This document shows positions 27,301 through 39,400 of a stretch of 64,000 nt of DNA, piece after piece. The notes under the pieces are model-generated. The model saw only the letters and a list, made by a program, of their open reading frames with translations. It was not told the DNA's origin and did no database searches. Positions within the stretch are counted from its first letter, which is position 1; every line of letters starts with the position of its first letter. A program made the translations under genes and the position numbers. The DNA is taken from contig NW_027476984.1 of assembly GCF_051020955.1 (NCBI RefSeq), positions 1 through 64,000 on the forward strand, written 5' to 3'. The stretch is from Megalopta genalis. Taxonomy: Eukaryota > Arthropoda > Insecta > Hymenoptera > Halictidae.

Positions 27301-28438
27301 GCTAAATCATGTGATTCGCTTGGCTTTGAAGCTAACTCGTTTGTTTCGTCTGCATTTGAAGCTATATCAATTATATCGCAAGTATATCATGCTTAATGAT
27401 TTGTTTCGTATGGATTTGAAGCTAAACCTTCTACATCGCATTTATTTGTAGCTAAATCATGTGTTTCGCATGGATTTTGAAGCAAACTCGGTTGTTTCGT
27501 CTGCATTTGAAGCTATATCACTTATATCGCAAGTTACTGATGCTAAATCATTTGTTCCGCATGAAATTGAAGCTAAGCTTTCTACTTCGAATTGAATTGA
27601 AACTAAATCATGTATATCGCATGGATTTTGAAGCTAACTCGGTTGTTTCGTCTGCATTTGAAGCTATATCACTTATATCGCAGTATCTGAACCTAAATCA
27701 TATGTTTCGCATGGATTTGAAGCTAAACTTTCTACATCGCATTGATTTGCAGCTAAATCATGTGATTCGCATGGATTGAAGCTAAATCGTTTGTTTCGTA
27801 TGCAGTTGATGCTAAATCAGATATATCACAAGTATCTGAATCTAATCCATTTGTTTCGCACGAATTTGAGTCTAAGTCATGTTTTTCGCATGAATTTGAA
27901 CCTAAATCTTGTCTTTAGCATGCATTTCAAGCTAAATCATGAGTTTCGCATGGATTTGAAGCTAACTAGTTTGTTTCGCCTGCATTTGAAGCTACACCAC
28001 TTATATCACAAGTATCTGATGCTAAATCATTTGTTTCGCATGGATTTGAAGCTAAACCATTTGTTTCGCATGAATTTGAACCTAAATCTTGTCCGTCGCA
28101 TGCATTTGAAGCTTAATCATGTGTTTTGCATGGATTTGAAGCAAAACCTTCTACATCGCATTAATTTGAAGCTAAACCTTCTACATCGCATTAATTTGAA
28201 GCTAAACCTTCTACATGGCATTGATTTGAAGCTAAATCTTGTGTATCGCATGGATTTGAAGCTAAACCTTCTACATCGCATTGATTTGAAGCTAAATCTT
28301 GTGCATCGCATGGATTTGGAGCTAACTCGTTTGTTTCTCCTCCATTTGAAGCTATATCACTTATATCGCAAGTATCTGAAGCTAAACCATTTGTTTCGCA
28401 TGGATTTCAAGCTAAACCTTCTACGTCGAATTGATTTG
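27301..28438. repeat. Domain IV 1.14-kb block, copy 1
   Basis: In register comparison with 28621-29758 I saw no base difference over 1,138 bp, at an offset of exactly 1,320 bp (44 monomers). Landmarks are AAGCAAACTCGGTTG (27480), GAAATTGAAGCTAAGCTTTC (27562), a 29-bp monomer with CATATCGCAGTATCTG-like loss of one base near 27680, GGATTGAAGCTAAATCG (27774), CTTGTCTTTAGCATGC (27908) and a run of B-type monomers ending CATTAATTTGAAGC (28160-28200). Related copies occur at about 32150, 36440 and 45490. Confidence 0.85.
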
Positions 28439-28620
28439 CAGCTAAATCATGTGTTTCGCTTGGATTTGTTGCTAATTCGTTTGTTTAGTCTGCATATAAA
28501 GCTATGTCACTTATATTGCAAGTATCTCAAGTTAAATCATTGGTTTCGCATGGTTTTGAAGCTAAACCTTCTACATCGCATTGATTTGCAGCTAAATCAT
28601 GTGTTTCGCATGGATCTGAA
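28439..28620. repeat. Spacer between the identical 1.14-kb blocks
   Basis: About 180 bp of ordinary monomers (GGATTTGTTGCTAATTCG, GCATATAAAGCTATGTCAC, GTATCTCAAGTTAAATC). The same segment follows the second block's extension near 29930-30050. The 1,320-bp duplication was therefore probably cut out of a longer ancestor by unequal exchange. Confidence 0.7.
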
Positions 28621-29758
28621 GCTAAATCATGTGATTCGCTTGGCTTTGAAGCTAACTCGTTTGTTTCGTCTGCATTTGAAGCTATATCAATTATATCGCA
28701 AGTATATCATGCTTAATGATTTGTTTCGTATGGATTTGAAGCTAAACCTTCTACATCGCATTTATTTGTAGCTAAATCATGTGTTTCGCATGGATTTTGA
28801 AGCAAACTCGGTTGTTTCGTCTGCATTTGAAGCTATATCACTTATATCGCAAGTTACTGATGCTAAATCATTTGTTCCGCATGAAATTGAAGCTAAGCTT
28901 TCTACTTCGAATTGAATTGAAACTAAATCATGTATATCGCATGGATTTTGAAGCTAACTCGGTTGTTTCGTCTGCATTTGAAGCTATATCACTTATATCG
29001 CAGTATCTGAACCTAAATCATATGTTTCGCATGGATTTGAAGCTAAACTTTCTACATCGCATTGATTTGCAGCTAAATCATGTGATTCGCATGGATTGAA
29101 GCTAAATCGTTTGTTTCGTATGCAGTTGATGCTAAATCAGATATATCACAAGTATCTGAATCTAATCCATTTGTTTCGCACGAATTTGAGTCTAAGTCAT
29201 GTTTTTCGCATGAATTTGAACCTAAATCTTGTCTTTAGCATGCATTTCAAGCTAAATCATGAGTTTCGCATGGATTTGAAGCTAACTAGTTTGTTTCGCC
29301 TGCATTTGAAGCTACACCACTTATATCACAAGTATCTGATGCTAAATCATTTGTTTCGCATGGATTTGAAGCTAAACCATTTGTTTCGCATGAATTTGAA
29401 CCTAAATCTTGTCCGTCGCATGCATTTGAAGCTTAATCATGTGTTTTGCATGGATTTGAAGCAAAACCTTCTACATCGCATTAATTTGAAGCTAAACCTT
29501 CTACATCGCATTAATTTGAAGCTAAACCTTCTACATGGCATTGATTTGAAGCTAAATCTTGTGTATCGCATGGATTTGAAGCTAAACCTTCTACATCGCA
29601 TTGATTTGAAGCTAAATCTTGTGCATCGCATGGATTTGGAGCTAACTCGTTTGTTTCTCCTCCATTTGAAGCTATATCACTTATATCGCAAGTATCTGAA
29701 GCTAAACCATTTGTTTCGCATGGATTTCAAGCTAAACCTTCTACGTCGAATTGATTTG
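28621..29758. repeat. Domain IV 1.14-kb block, copy 2
   Basis: This is the second member of the apparently identical pair, offset 1,320 bp from 27301-28438. It continues beyond the shared part into GATTTGAAGCTAAATCATG and CATATATATCACAAG variants, where copy 1 turns to the spacer at once. The longer form (block plus extension) also occurs near 41.5 and 50.9 kb, so this copy keeps the older right flank. Confidence 0.85.
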
Positions 29759-32149
29759 AAGCTAAATCATGTGTTTCGCTTGGATTTGAAGCTAACTCGC
29801 TTGTTTCGCATGCAGTTGATGCTAAATCATATATATCACAAGTATCTGAAGCTAAACCATTTGTTTCGCATGGATTTGAAGGTAAACCTTCTACATCGCA
29901 TTGATTTGCAGCTAAATCATGTGTTTCGCTTGGATTTGTTGCTAATTCGTTTGTTTAGTCTGCATATAAAGCTATGTCACTTATATTGCAAGTATCTCAA
30001 GTTAAATCATTGGTTTCGCATGGTTTTGAAGCTAAACCTTCTACATCGCATTGATTTGCTGCTAAATCATGTGTTTCGCTTGGATTTGAAGCTAATTCGT
30101 TTGTTTCGTCTGCATATAAAGCTATGTCACTTATATTGCAAGTATCTGAAGCTAAATCATTGGCTTCGCATGGATTTGAAGCTAAACCTTCTACATCGCA
30201 TTGATTTGCTGCTAAATTATGTGTTTCGCATGGATTTGAAGCTAATTCGTTTGTTCCGTCTGCTTATAAAGCTATGTCACTCATATCGCAAGTATCTGGA
30301 GCTAAAATATTGGTTTCGCATGGATTTGAAGCTAAACCTTCTACATCGCATTGATTTGCTGCTAAATCATTTGTTTCGCATGGATTTTAAGCTAACTCGT
30401 TTGTTTCGTCTGCATTTGAAACTATGTCACTTATATCGCAAGTATCTGTAGCTAAATCATTGGTTTCGCATGGATTTGAAGCTAAACCTTCTACATCGCA
30501 TTGATTTGCTGCTAAATCATGTGTTTCGCTTGGATTTGAAGCTAATTCGATTGTTACGCATGCAGTTGAATCTTAATAACGTATATCACACGTATTTGTA
30601 GCTAAACCATTGGTTTCGCATGGAATTGAATCTAACTGGTTTGTTTCGTCTGCATTTGAAACTATGCCACTTATATCGCACGTATCTGAAGCTTAATCAT
30701 TGGTTTCGCATGGATTTGAACCTAAACCTTCTACATCGCATTGATTTGCTGCTAAATCATGTTTCGCTTGGATTTGAAGCTATTTCTTTTGTTACGCATG
30801 CAGTTGAATCTAAATAACGTATATCACAAGTATTTGTAGCTAGACCATTTGTTTCGCATGGATTTAAAGTTAAACCTCCTACATCGCATTGATTTGCTGC
30901 TAAATCATGTGTTTCGCTTGGATTTGAAGTTAATTCGTTTGTTAGTCTGCATATAAAGCTATGTCACTTATATTGCAAGTATCTCAAGTTAAATCATTGG
31001 TTTCGCATGGTTTTGAAGCTAAACCTTCTACATCGCATTGATTTGCTGCTAAATCATGTGTTTCGCTTGGATTTGAAGCTAATTCGTTTGTTTCGTCTGC
31101 ATATAAAGCTATGTCACTTATATTGCAAGTATCTGAATCTAAATCATTGGCTTCGCATGGATTTGAAGCTAAACCTTCTACATCGCATTGATTTGCTGCT
31201 AAATTATGTGTTTCGCATGGATTTGAAGCTAATTCGTTTGTTCCGTCTGCATATAAAGCTATATCACTCATATCGCAAGTATCTGAAGCTAAATCATTGG
31301 TTTCGCATGGATTTGAAGCTAACTCGTTTGTTTCGTCTGCATTTGACGCTATATCACTTATATCCCAAGTGTTTGAAGCTAAATAATTTGTTTCGCATGG
31401 ATTTAAAGCTAGACCTTCTACATCGCATTGATTTGCTGCTAAATCATGTGTTTCGCATGGAATTGAATCTAACTGGTTTGTTTCGTCTGCATTTGAAACT
31501 ATGCCACTTATATCGCAAGTATCTGAAGCTTAATCATTCGTTTCGCATGGATTTGAAGCTAAACCTTCTACATCGCATTGATTTGCTGATAAATCATGTG
31601 TTTCGCATGGATTTGAAGCTATCTCGTTTGTTTCGTCTGCATTTGAATCTAAATAACGTATATCACAAGTGTTTCAAGCTCAATCGTTTGTATCGCATGG
31701 ATTTGAAGCTAAACCTTCTAAATCGCATTGATTTGCAGCTAAATCATGTGTTTCGCATGGATTTGAAGCTAAATCATGTGTTTCGCATGGATTTGAAGCT
31801 AACTCGTTTGCTTTGCCTCCAGTTGAATCTATATCACTTATATTTCAAGTATTCGAAGTTAAATCATTTGTTCCGCATGGATTTGAAGCTAAGACTTCTA
31901 CTTCGCATTGATTTGAAGCTAAATCATGTGATTCGGTTGGCTTTGAAGCTATCTCGTTTGTTTCGCCTGCATTTAAAGCTATGTCACTTGTATCGTATGT
32001 ATTTGAAGAAAACTCATTTGGTTCGCATGGAATTGAAGCTAAACCTTCTACATCGCATTGATTTGCAGCTAAATCATGTGTTTCGCCTGGATTTGAATCT
32101 AAACCTTCTAAACCGAATTGATTTGAAGCTAAATCATGTGTGTCGCATG
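29759..32149. repeat. Domain IV pentamer tract, including a 2-bp-deleted monomer
   Basis: Regular A-B-C-D-E pentamers in the GCTGCT style of domain I, with AAATAACGTATATCAC-type monomers near 30575, 30810 and 31650. A monomer with 2 bp lost (AAATCATGTTTCGCTTGG, near 30755) is followed by GAAGCTATTTCTTTTGTTAC. This combined signature reappears five more times in domain IV. Segment 31007 onward is closely repeated from 42010. Confidence 0.7.
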
Positions 32150-33474
32150 GACTTGAAGCTAACTCGTTTGTTTCGTCTGCATTTGAAGCTATATCAATTA
32201 TATCGCAAGTATATCATGCTTAATGATTTGTTTCGTATGGATTTGAAGCTAAACCTTCTACATCGCATTTATTTGTAGCTAAATCATGTGTTTCGCATGG
32301 ATTTTGAAGCAAACTCGGTTGTTTCGTCTGCATTTGAAGCTATATCACTTATATCGCAAGTTACTGATGCTAAATCATTTGTTCCGCATGAAATTGAAGC
32401 TAAGCTTTCTACTTCGAATTGAATTGAAACTAAATCATGTATATCGCATGGATTTTGAAGCTAACTCGGTTGTTTCGTCTGCATTTGAAGCTATATCACT
32501 TATATCGCAGTATCTGAACCTAAATCATATGTTTCGCATGGATTTGAAGCTAAACTTTCTACATCGCATTGATTTGCAGCTAAATCATGTGTTTCGCATT
32601 GATTTAAAGGTAACTCGTTAGTTTCGCCGGAGTTTGAAGCTATATCACTTATATCGCAAGTATCTGAAGCTAAGTCAATTGTTTCGCATTGATTTGAAGC
32701 TAAATCATGTGTATCGCATGGATTTGAAGCTAAACATGCTACATCGCATTGATTTGAAGCTAAGTCATGTGATTCGCATGGATTGAAGCTAAATCGTTTG
32801 TTTCGTATGCAGTTGATGCTAAATCAGATATATCACAAGTATCTGAATCTAATCCATTTGTTTCGCACGAATTTGAGTCTAAGTCATGTTTTTCGCATGA
32901 ATTTGAACCTAAATCTTGTCTTTAGCATGCATTTCAAGCTAAATCATGAGTTTCGCATGGATTTGAAGCTAACTAGTTTGTTTCGCCTGCATTTGAAGCT
33001 ACACCACTTATATCACAAGTATCTGATGCTAAATCATTTGTTTCGCATGGATTTGAAGCTAAACCATTTGTTTCGCATGAATTTGAACCTAAATCTTGTC
33101 CGTCGCATGCATTTGACGCTTAATCATGTGTTTTGCATGGATTTGAAGCAAAACCTTCTACATCGCATTAATTTGAAGCTAAACCTTCTACATCGCATTA
33201 ATTTGAAGCTAAACCTTCTACATGGCATTGATTTGAAGCTAAATCTTGTGTATCGCATGGATTTGAAGCTAAACCTTCTACATCGCATTGATTTGAAGCT
33301 AAATCTTGTGCATCGCATGGATTTGGAGCTAACTCGTTTGTTTCTCCTCCATTTGAAGCTATATCACTTATATCGCAAGTATCTGAAGCTAAACCATTTG
33401 TTTCGCATGGATTTCAAGCTAAACCTTCTACGTCGAATTGATTTGAAGCTAAATCATGTGTTTCGCTTGGATTT
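32150..33474. repeat. Domain IV 1.14-kb block, copy 3 with 180-bp insertion
   Basis: This matches the block at 27301-28438, first at an offset of 4,827 and then at 5,007 after about 32.77 kb. The change of 180 bp (six monomers) comes from extra monomers at about 32588-32767 (GATTTAAAGGTAACTCG, GCCGGAGTTTGAAGC, AAACATGCTACATCGC). Landmarks AAGCAAACTCGGTTG (about 32308) and CTTGTCTTTAGCATGC (about 32917) are present. Confidence 0.8.
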
Positions 33475-36400
33475 GAAGCTAATTCGTTTGTTTCGTCTGC
33501 ATATAAAGCTATGTCACTTATATCGCAAGTATCTGAAGCTAGATCATTGGCTTCGCATGGATTTGAAGCTAAACCTTCTACATCGCATTGATTTGCTGAT
33601 TAATCATGTGTTTCGCATGGATTTGAAGCTAACTCGTTTGTTTCGTCTGCATTTGACGCTATATCACTTATATCCCAAGTGTTTGAAGCTAAATAATTTG
33701 TTTCGCATGGATTTAAAGCTAGACCTTCTAAATCGCATTGATTTGAAGAGAAATCATGTGATTCACTTGGATTTGGAGCTAACTCGTTTGTTTCTTCTGC
33801 AATTGAATCTATGTCACTTATATCGCAAGTATCCGAATCTAAATCATTGGTTTCGCATGGATTTGAAGCTAAACATTCTACATCGCATTGATTTGCTGCT
33901 AAATCATGTGTTTCGCTTGGATTTGAAGCTAATTCGTTTGTTACGCATGCAGTTGAATCTAAATAACGTATATCACAAGTATTTGTAGCTAAACCATTTG
34001 TTACGCATGGATTTAAAGCTACACCTTCTACATCGCATTGATTTGCTGCTAAATCATGTGTTTCGCATGGAATTGAATCTAACTGGTTTGTTTCGTCTGC
34101 ATTTGAAACTATGCCACTTATATCGCAAGTATCTGAAGCTTAATCATTCGTTTCGCATGGATTTGAAGCTAAACCTTCTACATCGCATTGATTTGCTGAT
34201 AAATCATGTGTTTCGCATGGATTTGAAGCTATCTCGTTTGTTTCGTCTGCATTTGAATCTAAATAACGTATATCACAAGTGTTTCAAGCTCAATCGTTTG
34301 TATCGCATGGATTTGAAGCTAAACCTTCTAAATCGCATTGATTTGAAGCTATATCATGGGATTCGCTTGGATTTGGAGCTAACTCGTTTGTTTCTCCTGC
34401 ATTTGAAGCTATGTCACTTATATCGCAAGTATCCGAAGCTAAATCATTTTTTTCGCATGGATTTAAAGCTAAACCTCCTACATCGCATTGATTTGCTGCT
34501 AAATCATGTGTTTCGCATGGATTTTAAGCTAACTCTTTTGTTTCGTCAGCATTCGAAACTAAGTCACTTATATCGCAAGTATCTGTAGCTAAATCATTGG
34601 TTTCGCATGGATTTGAAGCTAAACCTTCTACATCGCATTGATTTGCTGCTAAATCATGTGTTTCGCTTGGATTTGAAGCTAATTCGATTGTTACGCATGC
34701 AGTTGAATCTAAATAACGTATATCACACGTATTTGTAGCTAAACCATTGGTTTCGCATGGAATTGAATCTAACTGGTTTGTTTCGTCTGCATTTGAAACT
34801 ATGCCACTTATATCGCAAGTATCTGAAGCTTAATCATTGGTTTCGCATGGATTAGAATCTAAACCTTCTACATCGCATTGATTTGCTGCTAAATCATGTT
34901 TCGCTTGGATTTGAAGCTATTTCTTTTGTTACGCATGCAGTTGAATCTAAATAACGTATATCACAAGTATTTGTAGCTAGACCATTTGTTTCGCATGGAT
35001 TTAAAGCTAAACCTTCTACATCGCATTGATTTGCTGCTAAATCATGTGTTTCGCATGGAATTGAATCTAACTGGTTTGTTTCGTCTGCATTTGAAACTAT
35101 GCCACTTATATCGCAAGTATCTGAAGCTAAATCATTTGTTTCGCATGGATTTGAAGCTAAACCTTCTACACCGCATTAATATGAAGGTAAATCGTGTGTT
35201 TCGCTTGGTTTTGAAGCTATCTCGTCTGTTGCGTATGCAGTTGAAGCTATATCACCTATATCCCAAGTGTTCAAAGCTCAATCTTTTGTATCGCATGGAT
35301 TTGAAGCTAAACCTTCTACACCGCATTGATATGAAGCTAAATCATGTGTTTCGCTTGGTTTTGAAGCTAACTCGTTTGTTTCTTCTGCATTTGAAGCTAT
35401 GTCACTTATATCGCAAGTATCCGAATCTAAATCATTGGTTTCGCATGGATTTGAAGCTAAACCTTCTACGTCGCATTGATTTGCTGCTAAATCAAGTGTT
35501 TCACATGGAATTGAATCTAACTGTTTTGTTTCGTCTGCATTTGAAGCTATGCCACTTATATCGCAAGTATCTGAAGCTTAATCACTGGTTTCGCATGGAT
35601 TTGAAGCTAAACCTTTTACATCGCATTGATTTGAAGCTAAATCATTTATTTCGCATGAATATGCATCTAAGCCACGTGTTTCGCATGAATTTGAACCTAA
35701 CCTTCTACTTCGCATTGATTTGAAGCTATATCATGAGTTTCGAATGGATTTGAATCTAACTCGTTTGTTTCACCTGCATTTGAAACTATGTCACTTATAT
35801 TGCAAGTATCTGAAGCTAAATCATTGGTTTCGCATGGATTTGAAGCTAAACCTTATACATCGCATTGATTTGCTGCTAAATCATGTGTATCGCATGGATT
35901 TTGAAGGTAACTCGATTGCTTTGTCTGCATTTGAAGCTATATCACTTATATCCCAAGTGTTTGATGCTAAATCATTTGGTTCGCATGGATTTGAAGCTAA
36001 ACCTTCTACATCGCATTGATTTGCAGCTAAATCATGTGTTTCGCATGGATTTGAAGCTAAATCATGTGTTTCGCATGGATTTGAAGCTAACTCGTTTGCT
36101 TTGCCTGCAGTTGAATCTATATCACTTATATTTCAAGTATTCGAAGTTAAATCATTTGTTCCGCATGGATTTGAAGCTAAGACTTCTACTTCGCATTGAT
36201 TTGAAGCTAAATCATGTGATTCGCTTGGCTTTGAAGCTATCTCGTTTGTTTCGCCTGCATTTAAAGCTATGTCACTTGTATCGTATGTATTTGAAGAAAA
36301 CTCATTTGGTTCGCATGGAATTGAAGCTAAACCTTCTACATCGCATTGATTTGCAGCTAAATCATGTGTTTCGCCTGGATTTGAATCTAAACCTTCTAAA

Positions 36401-39400
36401 CCGAATTGATTTGAAGCTAAATCATGTGTGTCGCATGGACTTGAAGCTAACTCGTTTGTTTCGTCTGCATTTGAAGCTATATCAATTATATCGCAAGTAT
36501 ATCATGCTTAATGATTTGTTTCGTATGGATTTGAAGCTAAACCTTCTACATCGCATTTATTTGTAGCTAAATCATGTGTTTCGCATGGATTTTGAAGCAA
36601 ACTCGGTTGTTTCGTCTGCATTTGAAGCTATATCACTTATATCGCAAGTTACTGATGCTAAATCATTTGTTCCGCATGAAATTGAAGCTAAGCTTTCTAC
36701 TTCGAATTGAATTGAAACTAAATCATGTATATCGCATGGATTTTGAAGCTAACTCGGTTGTTTCGTCTGCATTTGAAGCTATATCACTTATATCGCAGTA
36801 TCGGAACCTAAATCATATGTTTCGCATGGATTTGAAGCTAAACTATCTACATCGCATTGATTTGCAGCTAAATCATGTGATTCGCATGGATTGAAGCTAA
36901 ATCGTTTGTTTCGTATGCAGTTGATGCTAAATCAGATATATCACAAGTATCTGAATCTAATCCATTTGTTTCGCACGAATTTGAGTCTAAGTCATGTTTT
37001 TCGCATGAATTTGAACCTAAATCTTGTCTTCAGCATGCATTTCAAGCTAAATCATGAGTTTCGCATGGATTTGAAGCTAACTAGTTTGTTTCGCCTGCAT
37101 TTGAAGCTACACCACTTATATCACAAGTATCTGATGCTAAATCATTTGTTTCGCATGGATTTGAAGCTAAACCATTTGTTTCGCATGAATTTGAACCTAA
37201 ATCTTGTCCGTCGCATGCATTTGAAGCTTAATCATGTGTTTTGCATGGATTTGAAGCAAAACCTTCTACATCGCATTAATTTGAAGCTAAACCTTCTACA
37301 TCGCATTAATTTGAAGCTAAACCTTCTACATGGCATTGATTTGAAGCTAAATCTTGTGTATCGCATGGATTTGAAGCTAAACCTTCTACATCGCATTGAT
37401 TTGAAGCTAAATCTTGTGCATCGCATGGATTTGGAGCTAACTCGTTTGTTTCTCCTCCATTTGAAGCTATATCACTTATATCGCAAGTATCTGAAGCTAA
37501 ACCATTTGTTTCGCATGGATTTCAAGCTAAACCTTCTACATGGCATTGATTTGCTGCTAAATCATGTGTTTCGCTTGGATTTGAAGCTAATTCGTTTGTT
37601 TCGTCTGCATATAAAGCTATGTCACTTATATTGCAAGTATCTGAAGCTAAATCATTGGCTTCGCATGGATTTGAAGCTAAACCTTCTACATCGCATTGAT
37701 TTGCTGCTAAATTATGTGTTTCGCATGGATTTGAAGCTAATTCGTTTGTTCCGTCTGCTTATAAAGCTGTGTCACTCATATCGCAAGTATCTGGAGCTAA
37801 AACATTGGTATCGCATGGATTTGAAGCTAAACCTTCTACATCGCATTGATTTGCTGCTAAATCATTTGTTTCGCATGGATTTTAAGCTAACTCGTTTGTT
37901 TCGTCTGCATTTCAAACTATGTCACTTATATCGCAAGTATCTGTAGCTAAATCATTGGTTTCGCATGGATTTGAAGCTAAACCTTCTACATCGCATTGAT
38001 TTGCTGCTAAATCATGTGTTTCGCTTGGATTTGAAGCTAATTCGATTGTTACGCATGCAGATGAATCTTAATAACGTATATCACACGTATTTGTAGCTAA
38101 ACCATTGGTTTCGCATGGAATTGAATCTAACTGGTTTGTTTCGTCTGCATTTGAAACTATGCCACTTATATCGCAAGTATCTGTAGCTAAATCATTGGTT
38201 TCGCATGGATTTGAAGCTAAACCTTCTACATCGCATTGATTTGCTGCTAAATCATGTGTTTCGCTTGGATTTGAAGCTAATTCGATTGTTACGCATGCAG
38301 TTGAATCTTAATAACGTATATCACACGTATTTGTAGCTAAACCATTGGTTTCGCATGGAATTGAATCTAACTGGTTTGTTTCGTCTGCATTTGAAACTAT
38401 GCCACTTATATCGCAAGTATCTGAAGCTTAATCATTGGTTTCGCATGGATTTGAACCTAAACCTTCTACATCGCATTGATTTGCTGCTAAATCATGTTTC
38501 GCTTGGATTTGAAGCTATTTCTTTTGTTACGCATGCAGTTGAATCTAAATAACGTATATCACAAGTATTTGTAGCTAGACCATTTGTTTCGGATGGATTT
38601 AAAGTTAAACCTCCTACATCGCATTGATTTGCTGCTAAATTATGTGTTTCGCATGGATTTGAAGCTAATTCGTTTGTTCCGTCTGCATATAAAGCTATAT
38701 CACTCATATCGCAAGTATCTGAAGCTAAATCATTGGTTTCGCATGGATTTGAAGCTACATCTTCTACATCGCATTGATTTGCTGCTAAATCATATGTTTC
38801 GCTTGGATTTGAAGCTTTTTCGTTTGTTTAGTCTGCATATAAAGCTATGTCACTTATATTGCAAGTATCTGAAGCTAAATCATTGGTTCGCATGGATTTG
38901 AAGCTACACCTTCTACATCGCATTGATTTGCTGCTAAATCATGTGTTTCGCATGGATTTGAAGCTAATTCGTTTGTTTCGTCTGCATATAAAGCTATGTC
39001 ACTTATATCGCAAGTATCTGAAGCTAGATCATTGGCTTCGCATGGATTTGAAGCTAAACCTTCTACATCGCATTGATTTGCTGATTAATCATGTGTTTCG
39101 CATGGATTTGAAGCTAACTCGTTTGTTGCGTATGCAGTTGAAGCTATATCACCTATATCCCAAGTGTTTGAAGCTCAATCTTTTGTATCGCATGGATTTG
39201 AAGCTAAACCTTCTAAATCGCATTGATTTGAAGAGAAATCATGTGATTCGCTTGGATTTGGAGCTAACTCGTTTGTTTCTTCTGCAATTGAATCTATGTC
39301 ACTTATATCGCAAGTATCCGAATCTAAATCATTGGTTTCGCATGGATTTGAAGCTAAACATTCTACATCGCATTGATTTGCTGCTAAATCATGTGTTTCG

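Noticed and set aside
28117..28311. Minus-strand 64-codon frame rich in Arg, Phe, Ser and Lys, repeated identically at 29437, 33124, 37232 and 46284
   Set aside because: It is open only because a run of B-type monomers lacks the stop that A-type monomers place in this phase. Its repetition follows the duplication of the DNA block, not protein conservation.
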